From NCBI RefSeq assembly GCF_021730615.1, contig NZ_JAJLMN010000001.1:2294501-2358500 (forward strand): DNA of 64,000 nucleotides. The letters are read 5' to 3'. The notes under the pieces are model-generated. The model saw nothing but the letters and a program-made list of their open reading frames with translations, was not told the origin of the DNA and searched no databases. Numbering within the stretch: position 1 is the stretch's first letter; the number at the start of each line of letters is the position of its first letter. Shown here piece after piece: positions 36,151 to 46,457 of this stretch. A program made the position numbers and the translations under genes. The DNA comes from Lichenibacterium dinghuense (GTDB lineage: Bacteria > Pseudomonadota > Alphaproteobacteria > Rhizobiales > Beijerinckiaceae).

Positions 36151-37686
36151 TCACCGGATCGCCTCGTCGATCAGCGTGGGGATTGCCCCGGGCGGCCCGA
36201 CAGGCGCCGGGTGGTCAAACGCGCCCGGCCCGTCGACCACGTCCCAGCCGCCGCCGAGCGCACGGTAGAGCTGCACGAGGTCGGTCGCGATCTGCGTCTC
36301 GGCGTCGGCGAAGTCGGTCTGGCTCGACAGGAGCTGAACCTCGGCTTGGTTCACGTTGAGGAAGTCGACCAAGCCCTCCCGATAGCGCTGCCTCGACGCC
36401 GCCAGGGCCGCCTCGTTCTGCCCCACGGCGCGCGCGAGGTCGGCGCGTCGGCGCTGCGCCTGCGCGTAAGCCGTCAACGCGTCGTCGACCTGTTGCCAAG
36501 CCTGGAGCACCGTCTTCTGAAATTGCACAGCGGCTTCGCGCTGCTGAGACTCACGCAATTCCAGCTGCCCTTTGAGCCGGCCACCCTCGAAGATCGGCAC
36601 CGTCACCGACGGCCCGACGTTCCAGGCCGTGGAGGACAGCTTGGCGAGGTCGCCGAAGCGGATGGCCTGCAGATTCAGGGCACCCGTGAGCGTGACGCTC
36701 GGGTAGAAGTTCGCCACCGCGACGCCGGTCTGGGCCGTCGCGGCGTGGAGGTGAGCTTCGGCCTCGCGGACGTCCGGGCGCCGGCGCACGAGGGTGCCGG
36801 GCAGACCCACGGGCACGGTGCGCGGCACTCGTGGCACGAGGCGCGGCGGCTTGAGCTCTCCTTCGAGCGCCCGCGGCGTCTCCCCGAGCAGCAGGCCGAT
36901 GGCGTTGATGAGCTGCGCCTCCTGAGTCAGGAGGGGTGGCAGCGTCCCGGTGACCGTCGCGAGCTGGGCGCGGGCCTGGGCGAGCTCCAAAGTTGTGGCG
37001 TAGCCGTTGCCGAGCCTGTCTTCGACGAGCGCCACGTTCCGGGCCGCGACCGCGACGTTGGCCCTGGCGATGGCGGTGCGGGTCTGGGCGCCGCGGAGCT
37101 GCAGGTAGTCCTGGGCCACCTCGGCGAGCGCGGCGAGGGCCACGCCGTTGCGCGCCTCGGCTGAGGCCAGCACTTCCGCGTCGGCGGCCTCGACGGCGCG
37201 CCGCACGCGGCCGAACAGGTCGAGCTCCCAGGATGACGTCAGTCCCTCGTTGTAGAGCGGAAATTCGAGCGGGGCGCCGGGGGCGCCCTGGACGAGCTTG
37301 AGGATGCCGTTGGGGCTGGCGCGGTTGTACATGTCGGTCGACGACCCGTCGACGTGCGGGAGACCCTGTGCGGCCGTCACCCCGCGCTGCGCGGCACTCT
37401 GGATCACCCGCTCGGTGGCGGTCCTGAGGTCGAGGTTCTGCGCCGCCACCCTGTCCACCAGCGAGGACAGTTCGGGGTCGTGAAATGAGCGCCACCAGCG
37501 GAGATCGACCTCGCCCTCACCCTGAACCGTGCGGCTGGGAACCTTGGGCTCGCCCCCCCAGCGGACCGGCGTGTCGATCACGACTGGACTGACGCCGGTG
37601 GCGTCGAAGCCGCAACCGCCGAGCGCGACGGCGACGATGAGGAGGGGGCCGAGGCGACGCACCGGCTCAGCGCCCCGTGACGGCAC
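36151..37686 (-). CDS. NodT-type outer-membrane efflux lipoprotein
   Basis: The 511-residue protein has a lipoprotein signal (LLIVAVALGGCG, lipobox LGGC) and two repeats of the outer membrane efflux protein domain (WWRSFHDPELSSLVDRVAAQNLDLRTA..., GLPGTLVRRRPDVREAEAHLHAATAQTGVAVANFYPSVTLTG). It forms the TolC-like exit channel. The gene overlaps the end of the HlyD-type gene by 20 bp (GTG 37686) and completes a three-gene drug-efflux operon. The substrate is unknown. Confidence 0.9.
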   Translation of the reverse strand: MPSRGAEPVRRLGPLLIVAVALGGCGFDATGVSPVVIDTPVRWGGEPKVPSRTVQGEGEVDLRWWRSFHDPELSSLVDRVAAQNLDLRTATERVIQSAAQRGVTAAQGLPHVDGSSTDMYNRASPNGILKLVQGAPGAPLEFPLYNEGLTSSWELDLFGRVRRAVEAADAEVLASAEARNGVALAALAEVAQDYLQLRGAQTRTAIARANVAVAARNVALVEDRLGNGYATTLELAQARAQLATVTGTLPPLLTQEAQLINAIGLLLGETPRALEGELKPPRLVPRVPRTVPVGLPGTLVRRRPDVREAEAHLHAATAQTGVAVANFYPSVTLTGALNLQAIRFGDLAKLSSTAWNVGPSVTVPIFEGGRLKGQLELRESQQREAAVQFQKTVLQAWQQVDDALTAYAQAQRRRADLARAVGQNEAALAASRQRYREGLVDFLNVNQAEVQLLSSQTDFADAETQIATDLVQLYRALGGGWDVVDGPGAFDHPAPVGPPGAIPTLIDEAIR

Positions 37687-39112
37687 GAGGATCGTGGCGC
37701 TGTTCGGCCACGACGTCCTGGAGGTCGGTGTGGATGGTGGTCTCGACCGAGAAGCCGACGCGCAGCAGGTTGGCGAGGGGCTGATTCGGCGAGATGTCGA
37801 TCTTCACGGGCAGGCGTTGGACGATCTTGGTGAAGTTGCCGGTCGCGTTGTTGGGCTCGATCGGGGAGAAGGTGGCTCCGCTCGCGGCCGGCACGCCGTT
37901 TACCACGCCGTCGAGGTCGATGTCGTAGGCGTCGACGTGCACCGTCGCGTGCTGGCCGGCGCGCACGTGCCGGAGGTCTTCCTCGCGGTAGTTGGCCGTG
38001 ACATACACCTGCTGGAGCGGCACCAAGGTCATCAATGTCGCCCCGGCGGTCACGTAGTTGCCCACCTGGACGGACCGCTGCGCCACCATGCCGTCGAGCT
38101 TGGCGAGGATCCGCGTGTAGCTCAGGTTGAGCTTGGCTTGCTCGACCTGGGCCCGGTCCGCCTTGACGGTCGCTTCCGAAGCCTGCTGCTGCTTCTTAAG
38201 CGCGTCCAGCTGCTTCTTCGAAGCGTCGAGCTGAGCCTGGGCCGAACGCAGGGCGGCCTGGTTCTGCTGCAGAGTCGCGTCGGCCTGCTGGTGCTGCTGG
38301 TTCGAGCCCGCGCCGGTCGCGACGAGGTTGTCGAAACGCCGCGCATCAGCCTGGGAGAAGGCGAGCCTGGCGCGTGCCGAATCGACATCCGCCGACGATT
38401 CATCGATGATCGAGGGCTGCCGCTCGATGTTGACGCCGATGTCCCCGGTCTGGGCCTGGTCGCGCTGGAGCTGAGCTTCCGCGGCGTCGAGCGCCGTCTG
38501 GTAATCGCGCGGGTCGATCTCGGCGAGGAGATCGCCGGCCTTCACGACTTGGTTGTCCTCGACCGGCACCGAGGCGATCTGCCCGGAGACGCGCGGCGCG
38601 ACCGTCGTGTAGTGGACCCGTACGTAGGCGTCGTCCGTCCACACGTCGGGGCGCGGCCGGAAGATGATCCACAGCACGACGGCGGCGAACGCCACCACGA
38701 CCACGGCCGCGAGGACGAAGGGCCACCAGGGGAGCGGCTTCTTGGGCTTGTCGGGTTTCCCGTCACCCTTCTTGGCATCGTCCTCCTTGCCCTTGCCCTC
38801 CTCTTTCTCGTCGCTCCCGCCCTGGGCGTCGTCCTTCTTGTCTGCCTTGCCGTGGTCCTGCTTGTCTTCGCCGTCCTTGCCCCTCGCCCCGTCGCCCTTC
38901 GCGCTGGGGCCGCGTTTCTGGCCGGATCCGCCCCCGCTCCCACGCGGTCCCTCGTCCTGACCTCGCCGGGCGCGTCGGTCCCCACGGTCCTCGAAGCCTC
39001 GCTCTTCGTCCTCCCGCATCGAAGGGCTGGACCTGCGTGCCGACGCCGGGGCGGGCTGGGGCGTCAGCCAGTCGCGCTTCGGACGCCCGCTGTCGGTCGT
39101 GCTCATCGTCAT
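37667..39112 (-). CDS. HlyD/EmrA-type membrane fusion protein with long charged N-terminus
   Basis: ATG 39112 gives 481 residues. Residues 1-125 are hydrophilic and highly charged (KDGEDKQDHGKADKKDDAQ..., Lys/Asp/Gly-rich), with no family resemblance. The single membrane anchor is WWPFVLAAVVVVAFAAVVLWII. The periplasmic part has the lipoyl-like segment (VSGQIASVPVEDNQVVKAGDLLAEID), the long coiled-coil hairpin (SSADVDSARARLAF...LDASKKQLDALKKQQQASEA) and the barrel domain. The cytoplasmic extension is the oddity; EmrA proteins usually have a short one. It bridges the MFS pump and the NodT channel. Confidence 0.85.
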   Translation of the reverse strand: MTMSTTDSGRPKRDWLTPQPAPASARRSSPSMREDEERGFEDRGDRRARRGQDEGPRGSGGGSGQKRGPSAKGDGARGKDGEDKQDHGKADKKDDAQGGSDEKEEGKGKEDDAKKGDGKPDKPKKPLPWWPFVLAAVVVVAFAAVVLWIIFRPRPDVWTDDAYVRVHYTTVAPRVSGQIASVPVEDNQVVKAGDLLAEIDPRDYQTALDAAEAQLQRDQAQTGDIGVNIERQPSIIDESSADVDSARARLAFSQADARRFDNLVATGAGSNQQHQQADATLQQNQAALRSAQAQLDASKKQLDALKKQQQASEATVKADRAQVEQAKLNLSYTRILAKLDGMVAQRSVQVGNYVTAGATLMTLVPLQQVYVTANYREEDLRHVRAGQHATVHVDAYDIDLDGVVNGVPAASGATFSPIEPNNATGNFTKIVQRLPVKIDISPNQPLANLLRVGFSVETTIHTDLQDVVAEQRHDPRAVTGR

Positions 39113-39120
39113 CGCGGGTC

Positions 39121-40674
39121 TCAGGACTTCGAGAACTGGAGGCGGGGCGGCAGCGTCCGCACCGGCAGCACGCAGACGATCACCATCAGGGCCACGGTGA
39201 TGGCGCCGAGGATCAGGTAGGTGTCGGCGGTCGTCAGGATGGTGACCTGTTGCTCGACGATCCGGTTGAAAGCTTCGAGGCTGCCGGGCGCGCGAGGCTG
39301 CCCATCGGCCAGCAACGGCGGTGGCGAGGTGGGCAGCACGCCGGACCCTTGTACAAGCGGCCAGCGCACGCGGCCGACCTGATCCACGATGTTGACCGAG
39401 TGCAAGGCACCGCGCCAGCGCGTGATGAGTTCGAGCAGCCACGTGCCGGCGGCCTCGGCGACGGCCCGCGGGAAGTTGATGAGTGCGGAGGCGAAGGGCC
39501 CGTCCGTCTCCTTCGTGACCGTGTTGGTCGCCATCATCAGCAGCGGCATGACGACCATCGGCTGGCCGACGGCCTGGAGCGCCTGCCACAGATAGAACTG
39601 GTCGCGGTTCCACACGACGTTGATCGAGGACGAGCCGATGCACGAGGCGAGGATAAGCGCCATGCCGACGAGGCTCACGGCCCTCGCGTCCGCCCACTTG
39701 TTGTCGAGCAGCAGGGCCATCAGGGGCAGCATCACGATCTGCCCGGCCGACACCACCAGCGTCGCGAACTGCGCCTGGACCGGGCGATAGCCTTGCACCT
39801 CCTGGAGATATTGGAGCGGCACCGTCGAGCCCGATTGGGCGATGAGCAGGAACGTGAACAGGCCGACGGCGCCGTAAGCGAAGTTGCGCTTGCCCAGCAT
39901 CTGCAGCTTGAGGAAGGGCAACGGATGGAACCATTCGTTCACGAGCAGCAGCGGGATCGCGAGGGCGCTCACCAGGGCCAGTACGGAGATGAACGGCGAA
40001 TTGAACCAGTCGAGCCGGTCGCCCTGAAGCAGCAGGGTCGAAAGCGCGCCCGTGCCGACGACAAGCAGGATCAGGCCACGCCAGTCCAACATGGCGAAGC
40101 GCTTCAGGACGGGCGGGTCCTGCGGCAGGCCGTACCAGACCAGCAGCGCCCCGAGCGCGCAGAACGGAATAGGCTCGAAGAAGATGAACTGCCAGGCGTG
40201 CAGGGTGTGCAGCCAGAAAGCGGCCAGCGTCGCCGCGAGGCCGGGCGTGAAGGTCGCCGTGAGGGCGTAAACGGCGAGACCGTAGAGACGGATGTCGGGC
40301 GTGAGCACGCGCAGCGCCGTGGCCATCAGGAGGGGCACCATCAGGCCGCCGAACAGGCCCTCCAGAATGCGGAGAGCGTAGATGGCCTCGATGTTTGGGC
40401 TGAAGGGGATCAGCACGCTGAACAGGCAGCAGCCAGCGATGACGCCGATCGCCCATAGGCGGTGTGTCAGGGTCACGAGGAACCAGGGTGACAGTGCCAT
40501 GCCGACGATCTCGGCCGAGGTGTACAGGCTGTCGATCCAAGTGCCGGGGTCATGGCCGATGCCGAAACCGCCGCGGATGTCGACCAGCGCGATGGCAGAG
40601 ACCTGGTCGTTGAACTCGCTCGCCATGGTGGCGAGCAGCACGCCGCCGAGGGCGAGCAGGGGTTTGACGTCCAT
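39121..40674 (-). CDS. MFS drug efflux pump (EmrB/DHA2 type)
   Basis: The 517-residue inner-membrane protein has 14 predicted helices and DHA2 motifs. The order is a first helix DIRGGFGIGHDPGTWIDSLY, the LRILEGLFGGLMVPLL loop, then FTFLLIAQSGSTVPLQYLQ near the middle. It is the first gene of the minus-strand operon MFS-HlyD-NodT. The HlyD-type start follows its stop after 8 bp. It is likely proton-driven drug or toxin export; no specific substrate can be read. Confidence 0.9.
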   Translation of the reverse strand: MDVKPLLALGGVLLATMASEFNDQVSAIALVDIRGGFGIGHDPGTWIDSLYTSAEIVGMALSPWFLVTLTHRLWAIGVIAGCCLFSVLIPFSPNIEAIYALRILEGLFGGLMVPLLMATALRVLTPDIRLYGLAVYALTATFTPGLAATLAAFWLHTLHAWQFIFFEPIPFCALGALLVWYGLPQDPPVLKRFAMLDWRGLILLVVGTGALSTLLLQGDRLDWFNSPFISVLALVSALAIPLLLVNEWFHPLPFLKLQMLGKRNFAYGAVGLFTFLLIAQSGSTVPLQYLQEVQGYRPVQAQFATLVVSAGQIVMLPLMALLLDNKWADARAVSLVGMALILASCIGSSSINVVWNRDQFYLWQALQAVGQPMVVMPLLMMATNTVTKETDGPFASALINFPRAVAEAAGTWLLELITRWRGALHSVNIVDQVGRVRWPLVQGSGVLPTSPPPLLADGQPRAPGSLEAFNRIVEQQVTILTTADTYLILGAITVALMVIVCVLPVRTLPPRLQFSKS

Positions 40675-41321
40675 GCGGCAAGGGATCCGGCTTCAGCGCG
40701 GAGGGGGAGGCGCGGCGACGTTCAGTCCGTGTGCCCGCGGTATCCACCACCCGGCGGCACGAGCCGATGGCGTCAACCAACGGAATCGAAAAGTGGCGAT
40801 GACACCGATCACGCAGTCACCGCGTGACGATGATCCGTGCACGGCGCCTCGGCCCCCAATACAGGGGCCGAACCGTCTGATCTATATTTCCCAGACATCG
40901 GCATCTCGGAGCAAACCCATCGACAGCGAGAATCGGCACAACCTCGATGTGCACGCCAATCCTTGGAGCCGTCAAGTGTAAATATACAACACTCGCTTCC
41001 ACTCATATCGAATATTACTTGCGAGTGACTCTCGCTATGGTGGCGAAGTGATGGAAGGTGGACGTCGAAATCCGCTCAGCGCAGCATTGAACAAACTCAA
41101 GATTGCTGAGCCGGATCGTTGCACGCGGCACGAAGGTGCTTCGTCCGCTACGCGGTATCGAGGGGCGTCCGGCGATGTCCTCAGGGGCCGAAGCCGCCGG
41201 GACGGATCCGATCGCGGTTGCCCGCCCGGTGTGGCCATATCCTTCGCACGTGCGCAGGACACCACCCTGGAAACACTCGGCGCCGCCGATCGTGCTATTT
41301 CTGCGAGTCCCTCGGTGACGG
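40675..41321. other. 647-bp region between efflux and reductase genes
   Basis: Only shadow frames and short AT-richer patches (around 40960-41040) are seen. It probably holds the efflux operon promoter. No regulator gene or clear operator was recognised. Confidence 0.4.
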
Positions 41322-41888
41322 CTATTGTAACTTGCGAGCGAAGGTCGCGAAGGCAGCGAGCTGGCCTGCGATGAAGTCCCTGGTGGCGGCATCGGTGATC
41401 TCGAACGTCTCGGCATCGATCTTGCTGGCTGCCCCGCCGACGATGACCTCTGGCTTGTTGAGAACGTAAGCGTCGAGAAAGACGAGGATCTGGCGCAGGT
41501 GGTACTGGCACCGGGCGCCCCCGATCGCGCCGGGCGACGCCGTCTGGATCGCGACGGGTTTGCCGGCGAGCGGCTGCGACGAGCAGCGTGACAGCCAGTC
41601 GAGCGCGTTCTTCAAAGCGCCCGGCACTGAGTAATTATACTCGGGCGTCGCAATGACGACGCCGTTCGACACGCGGATGCTCTCCGACATTGCCAGCACC
41701 GGCTCTGGGAAGCCGTCGGCCTGCAGATCCGCGTCGTAAAGCGGGAGATCGCCGATGGTGCCGAGGACGTCGATGGTCACGCCCTCCGGTGACAGCCGCG
41801 GCAAGGCGCGCGAGATCGCGGCATTGTAAGAGCCGCGGCGTAGACTGCCGACCAGCGTGACGAAACGGAGCGGCTTGTCCTGTGACAT
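41322..41888 (-). CDS. NADPH-dependent FMN reductase
   Basis: ATG 41888 gives 188 residues: FVTLVGSLRRGSYNAAISRAL (flavodoxin-like phosphate-binding loop, GSLRxxSxN), then LPLYDADLQ, and TPEYNYSVPGALKNALDWLSR, the hallmark PEYNxSxPGxLKNxIDW motif of the NADPH-dependent FMN reductase family. It reduces FMN or quinones, chromate or azo compounds using NAD(P)H, in the cytoplasm. The upstream gene at 42004 is separated by about 115 bp and may be co-transcribed. Confidence 0.9.
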   Translation of the reverse strand: MSQDKPLRFVTLVGSLRRGSYNAAISRALPRLSPEGVTIDVLGTIGDLPLYDADLQADGFPEPVLAMSESIRVSNGVVIATPEYNYSVPGALKNALDWLSRCSSQPLAGKPVAIQTASPGAIGGARCQYHLRQILVFLDAYVLNKPEVIVGGAASKIDAETFEITDAATRDFIAGQLAAFATFARKLQ

Positions 41889-42003
41889 CGTGAGATCTCC
41901 AGTGTCTTGGATTGAGGCGGGACGAGCCGACCTCATCCTCCAGCAAACGGCCGCATTCGGATTGACGGCAGGTCGCACCCTGCCGGCCGTCAAACCTCGA
42001 ACG

Positions 42004-42315
42004 TCACAGGATGATGTCTGACCCCACACGTTCATCCCAGGGACTGCCGAGATGCTCGAACAGCGCCACCCTGAAGCCGCGAACATAGGGACTCTGGATG
42101 AAACGATAGTAGGCGGACTGATGCGCGAACGTCATATCGATGACGTAGTGATTGCCGGGGTCTGTCTGTCGGATGAGCGTGATCGCGCGGACGGTCTCGT
42201 CCTGCCGCGCCTCCCGAACGAAATTCACGAGCACGTTCGTGCCTTGGGCCTGCTGGTCGGGCATCGGGTCGACGAGAACGATGGAATGAATGTTGGCGTC
42301 AGATTTGACGGGCAT
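42004..42315 (-). CDS. small dimeric alpha-beta barrel (ABM-like) protein
   Basis: The 103-residue protein has the fold of antibiotic-biosynthesis monooxygenase/YgiN-type dimers: NIHSIVLVDPMP, NVLVNFVREARQDETVRAITLIRQ, NHYVIDMTFAHQSAYYRFIQSPYVRGFRVALFEHLG. The family acts on quinones or aromatic compounds and often sits beside flavin reductases, as here. The family is known; the reaction is not predicted. Confidence 0.7.
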   Translation of the reverse strand: MPVKSDANIHSIVLVDPMPDQQAQGTNVLVNFVREARQDETVRAITLIRQTDPGNHYVIDMTFAHQSAYYRFIQSPYVRGFRVALFEHLGSPWDERVGSDIIL

Positions 42316-43207
42316 GGCTCAAGCTTTCAAGATGAAGGACCCGCGGCCGGGGCGGGTCAGGGCTGTGGACAGGGGGCATGATCGGAGGCGTCGCAGGAGA
42401 CGAGGGGCCTGGGCGCGATCCGGCGACCACCGAACGGGCGGAGCAGCGGGATGCCGGACGGTGAGTGCGAGACCTTCTCGGGATCGTCGAGAACCGCGAT
42501 GGCCTGATTGCCGACGCTGTCCGGATGGCGTTCGATAGGCCCGCGAGGGCTTCACGGGCCGGGACAAGGCCCTGGTAGCTTGGTCGAGCTTCGCATGATC
42601 TGAATCGCAGGGACGACCGGCGCGCCGACGCGATAAGCGACGCCGGTTCCGTCCATGCTCTGCTGCCGGGTGGCGCCGATGTTCTGCGGCGCGTATCGAA
42701 TCGCCAGGGCACGACCACGGGCGCAACCTGTAGGCGCACGCGACTGGCCTCGCATCGATGGAAAAGGGCCCGCATGGGTCTGTCTTTGCAGGAGCGGCGC
42801 GCGGCCTGGGAGGGATGCAGAAGGGCGGACGGCTTCAAGAATGAAACATTTGCGATGGTCAACGCAAGATCAAATTTGGCTTGATTCCGATAGTCTGTCA
42901 AAGCCTATCCATGAGCGCGCCTCCTAAGCCACGCATGTATCGATCGGAAATCATGCTGGACTTAACTCCGAACGCATGTCGCGGCGAAATATCCGATCAA
43001 GCCATATTGGCTGTAGACCGGGCGCCGTTTCTGGACTGAGATGGACCTCGGGGACAGGCCTGTCAGGATGCGGCGGACTAGAGGACGGCAAAGGTTCGTC
43101 GCCTGTCCGCCCGCGGCCTTGAGAGGTTGGGCGCGACGTGCCGACTGTTCACCGCAATCCTGGAGGCATGCAGTCCGTGCGGGTCTCCGCGCGGCGAGAG
43201 CGCGGGG
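42316..43207. other. roughly 890-bp region with no intact gene
   Basis: The minus-strand stretch near 42650-42720 (ALAIRYAPQNIGATRQQSMDG) looks protein-like but is short and not followed by a complete frame. From 42840 to 43010 the DNA is distinctly AT-rich. A perfect GACAGGCCTGTC palindrome lies at 43053-43064, 144 bp before the glucosidase gene, and could regulate it. Confidence 0.4.
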
Positions 43208-45404
43208 ATGGATATGACGGGCGTCGAGGACGAGCGGCTCATGGGACCGGACAAGCGCGACTGGCGCCTATGGGGCACCTACCTGCCCGAGCGTCAGTGG
43301 GGTACGGTCCGCGAGGACACGTCCGGCGGCGGTCAGGCCTGGACGTCCTTCCCCTATGAGGACAGCCGCCGGCGCGCCTATCGCTCCGGCGAGGACGGGC
43401 TGCTCGGCTGGTGTGACGGGGAAGCGCGGCTCTGCTTCTCGATCGCGCTCTGGAACGGGCGCGACGACCACCTGAAGGAGCGTCTGTTCGGCCTCAGCAA
43501 CCTCGAAGGCAACCACGGCGAAGACGTCAAAGAACTCTACTACTACCTCGACGGGACTCCGAGCGGCAGTTACGCCCGAGCACTTTATAAGTACCCGCAG
43601 GGACCATTCCCCTACGCGGAGCTAGTGGAGGAGAACGGCAGGCGCGGCTTCGGCGATCCGGAATACGAAATCATCGACACGACCGCCTTTGCCGAGGATC
43701 GCTACTTCGACATCATGGTCGAGTATGGCAAGCGCAGTCCCGAGGACATGCTGATCTGCCTCACGGTGCGCAACCGGGGGCCCGAGACGGCCGACCTCGC
43801 CCTGCTTCCCACGCTCATATTCCGCAACGCCTGGGGACGGGGTGGTCCGCACCCCGGTCGTCGGCCGGAGATGTGGGTGGAAAGCACCTCCATCCTGGCC
43901 CGGCACGACGACCTCGGGCTCTATCGTCTGTCGCCTCTGCCGGGTACCGCCGGAGTGCCCGAGCCGGTCTTCACCGGCAACGAGGATGCCGGCGGAGATG
44001 ATGCATTCGCCTACACCAAAGACGCCTTCCACCGTCTGATCGTCGGAAACGACGGCGGCGCGGTAGATCCCGCACGCCGCGGCACCAAGGCGGCTTTCCC
44101 GTTCCATCTGCGGATCGAACCTGGCATGGACCACGTCCTGCGCCTTCGCTTTGCGCGAGACGATCAGAGGGAGCCGGAACCGCTCGACGTGCGGGGCTTC
44201 GATGCATGCTTGATACAGCGCCTCGAGGAGGCCGACGCGTTCTACGCCTCGCGCATACCGGCCGGTGCCGGTATCGAGGAAGCACGGGTGATGAGGCAGG
44301 CCTATGCAGGGCTGCTGTGGACGAAGCAGGTCTATATCTTCGACGTCAAACGTTGGCACGACCGCCACGGTGACGCTGCTTCGTCCCGGGATGCGCAGAG
44401 CCTCAATGCAGGGTGGCGGCATGTGCGTGCCCATGACGTCATCTCGATGCCGGACAAGTGGGAGTACCCCTGGTTTGCGGCCTGGGATCTCGCCTTCCAC
44501 ATGATTCCCATGGCGGAGATCGACTCCGACTTTGCCAAGAGCCAACTCCTGCTCATGTTGAGCGAACGCTACATGCATCCCAACGGGGCGCTGGCCGCCT
44601 ACGAGTTCGGCTTTGATGATGCCAACCCGCCTGTGCACGCCCTGGCCATCTGGCGCGTCTTCGAGGCAGACCGCGAAACCACGGGCCGCCCGGACATCGA
44701 CTTCCTGGAGCGGGCCTTCCAAAGGCTGCTCCTGAACTTCACGTGGTGGGTGAACCGCAAGGACGCCTCGGGAAAGGACCTGTTCGGCGGCGGGTTCATG
44801 GGGCTCGACAACATCGGCCTTTTCGATCGCGATCAGGCCCTGCCGTTCGGCGAAGCGCTGCTCCAGGCCGACGCGACTGCCTGGATGGGACTCTATTGCT
44901 CCGTTATGCTGACGATCGCCGTCGAGTTGGCCCAGGAACGGCCAATGTACCAGGAGATGGGCGTCAAATTTTTCCATCATTTCATTCTGATCGTCGATGC
45001 CATCAACACAGCGCTCGGCACGGGGCTGTGGGATGAGGAGACGGGCTTCTTCTACGACCAGATCCGCGAGGAGGATCGACCGCCGGTGCCGCTCAAGGTG
45101 CATAGCGTCGTCGGACTGCTGCCGCTGGTCGCCAGCACGATCCTGCGGTCCGACCAGCGCGACGCCGTCCCGGACATGGTGCGCCAGATCGAGGAGGGAC
45201 TGGACGATCACCCGGAACATCGAGGCCATCGCGGCACGGCTGCCGAAGGCGAAGCCCTTTTCGCGGGAGCCCCCTTCGTGGCCCTGGTGCCGCGGGAGCG
45301 GCTCCGGCGGCTTCTGGCTCGCATGTTGGACGAAGGGGAGTTCCTGTCGCGCTTTGGGCTGCGCAGCCTGTCCAAGCGGCATGCCGACGAGCCAGTCGCG
45401 CTTA
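43208..45404 (+). pseudogene. GH63/MGH1-type glucosidase, 5' part, split by an IS block
   Basis: ATG 43208 (MDMTGVEDERLMGPDKRDWRLWG) is preferred over the upstream 43127 start. The body is the bacterial MGH1/GH63-like glucosidase family: HLKERLFGLSNLEGNHGEDVKELYYYLD, KWEYPWFAAWDLAFH with a catalytic-type Asp, and SLSKRHADEP. The frame stops only because element B adds RA-stop at 45412. The GTCGCGCTTA ending of this part joins directly to GCCACGGC at 47789 once the IS block and one TTA copy are removed. Confidence 0.85.
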
Positions 45405-45421
45405 GAGCCTGACCCAAAAGC

Positions 45422-46278
45422 CTACGATCGCGCGAGTCGCCGGATGCCGAACTGGATGGCAGCGAGGGTGACGAAGGCGAGCAGGGTCGAGGCGAGGTTT
45501 TCGAAATCCTTGGCCAGGCGCCGGTTCCGCCCGAGCCAGGAGAAGGTCCGCTCCACAACCCACCGGCGCTTGATCACCTCGAAGCCGACCGCCTTGGGAT
45601 TGCGGCGGACCACCTCCAGCCGCAGCCCATTGCTCGCTGCCGCCTCATAGGTCTGTTGCGCATTATAGCCCGCGTCGGCGAATACACATTCCAGCCACGG
45701 AAACCGGAGCTTGATCTTGTCGAACAGAAGCGCCGCGCCGTCGCGGTCCTGAACGCCTGCCGAGTGGACGACGAGGCGGATCGGCAAACCCAGTGTGTCG
45801 ACGAGCGCGTGGATCTTGCGACCTTTCACCTTCTTTCCAGGCTCGTAACCCACCGCGTCGGCTGCGTCGGCGGTCTGTTTCTCGGCTTTACAGCCCCTTT
45901 TTCGGCCGACTTGATCGTCTGGCTGTCGATGATGCCGGCGGAAGGGGAACCTTCACGGTCCTCGCGCTCCCGCAGCATCGGGTAAAGCTGGTCCCAGATC
46001 GCATGCCACGTGCCGTCAGCCTGAAACTTGCGGAAGATGTTGTACACCGTCGAACGCGGAGGAAAGCCATCCCGCGGCAGATAGCGCCACGGGCAGCCGG
46101 TTCGCAGCAGAAACAGGAGCGCGTTCATCGCCGACCGCATGTCGGTCTTGCGGGGCCTGCCACCCGGAGTGGCATCCGGGATCAGCGGCCCCAGCACGGC
46201 CCACTCCGCATCCGTGACATCGCTCGGAAAGCCGCCACCCAGGCGCCTGTAGGTTTTTCGTTGCTCGTCGGTCCACAT
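45422..46278 (-). CDS. IS5-family transposase of element B, two overlapping frames
   Basis: The upstream frame (from 46278, MWTDEQRKTYRRLGGGFP, PRDGFPPRSTVYNIFRKF, IIDSQTIKSAEKG) provides the DUF4096 domain and the first catalytic Asp. The downstream frame (GYEPGKKVKGRKIHALVDT, FADAGYN, WVVERTFSWLGR) provides the second Asp and the Glu. A -1 shift at AAAAAGGGG joins them as AEKG-GCKAEKQ..., as in IS5/IS427-group elements that make transposase by programmed frameshifting. It could instead be a mutation. Confidence 0.75.
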
Positions 46279-46457
46279 GGTGATCCTGCCCGCTCGCTCG
46301 CCGGCTCTGAATCACACAACCAGGACGACGTCATCCATCCTTTTGGGTCAGATGGGGTGATTGGGGCTCCAGCCCAGGCCCAACGGTGGCTGCTCCTGCC
46401 CGGATGGTTCAACGTGGTCCGTGTCGAGCGGCCACAAGCATCGCGACAGGAGCAACC

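Noticed and set aside
37667-40540. 957-residue frame covering HlyD and the opposite part of MFS
   Set aside because: The first roughly 475 residues are an out-of-frame reading of the MFS gene; the true HlyD start is ATG 39112.
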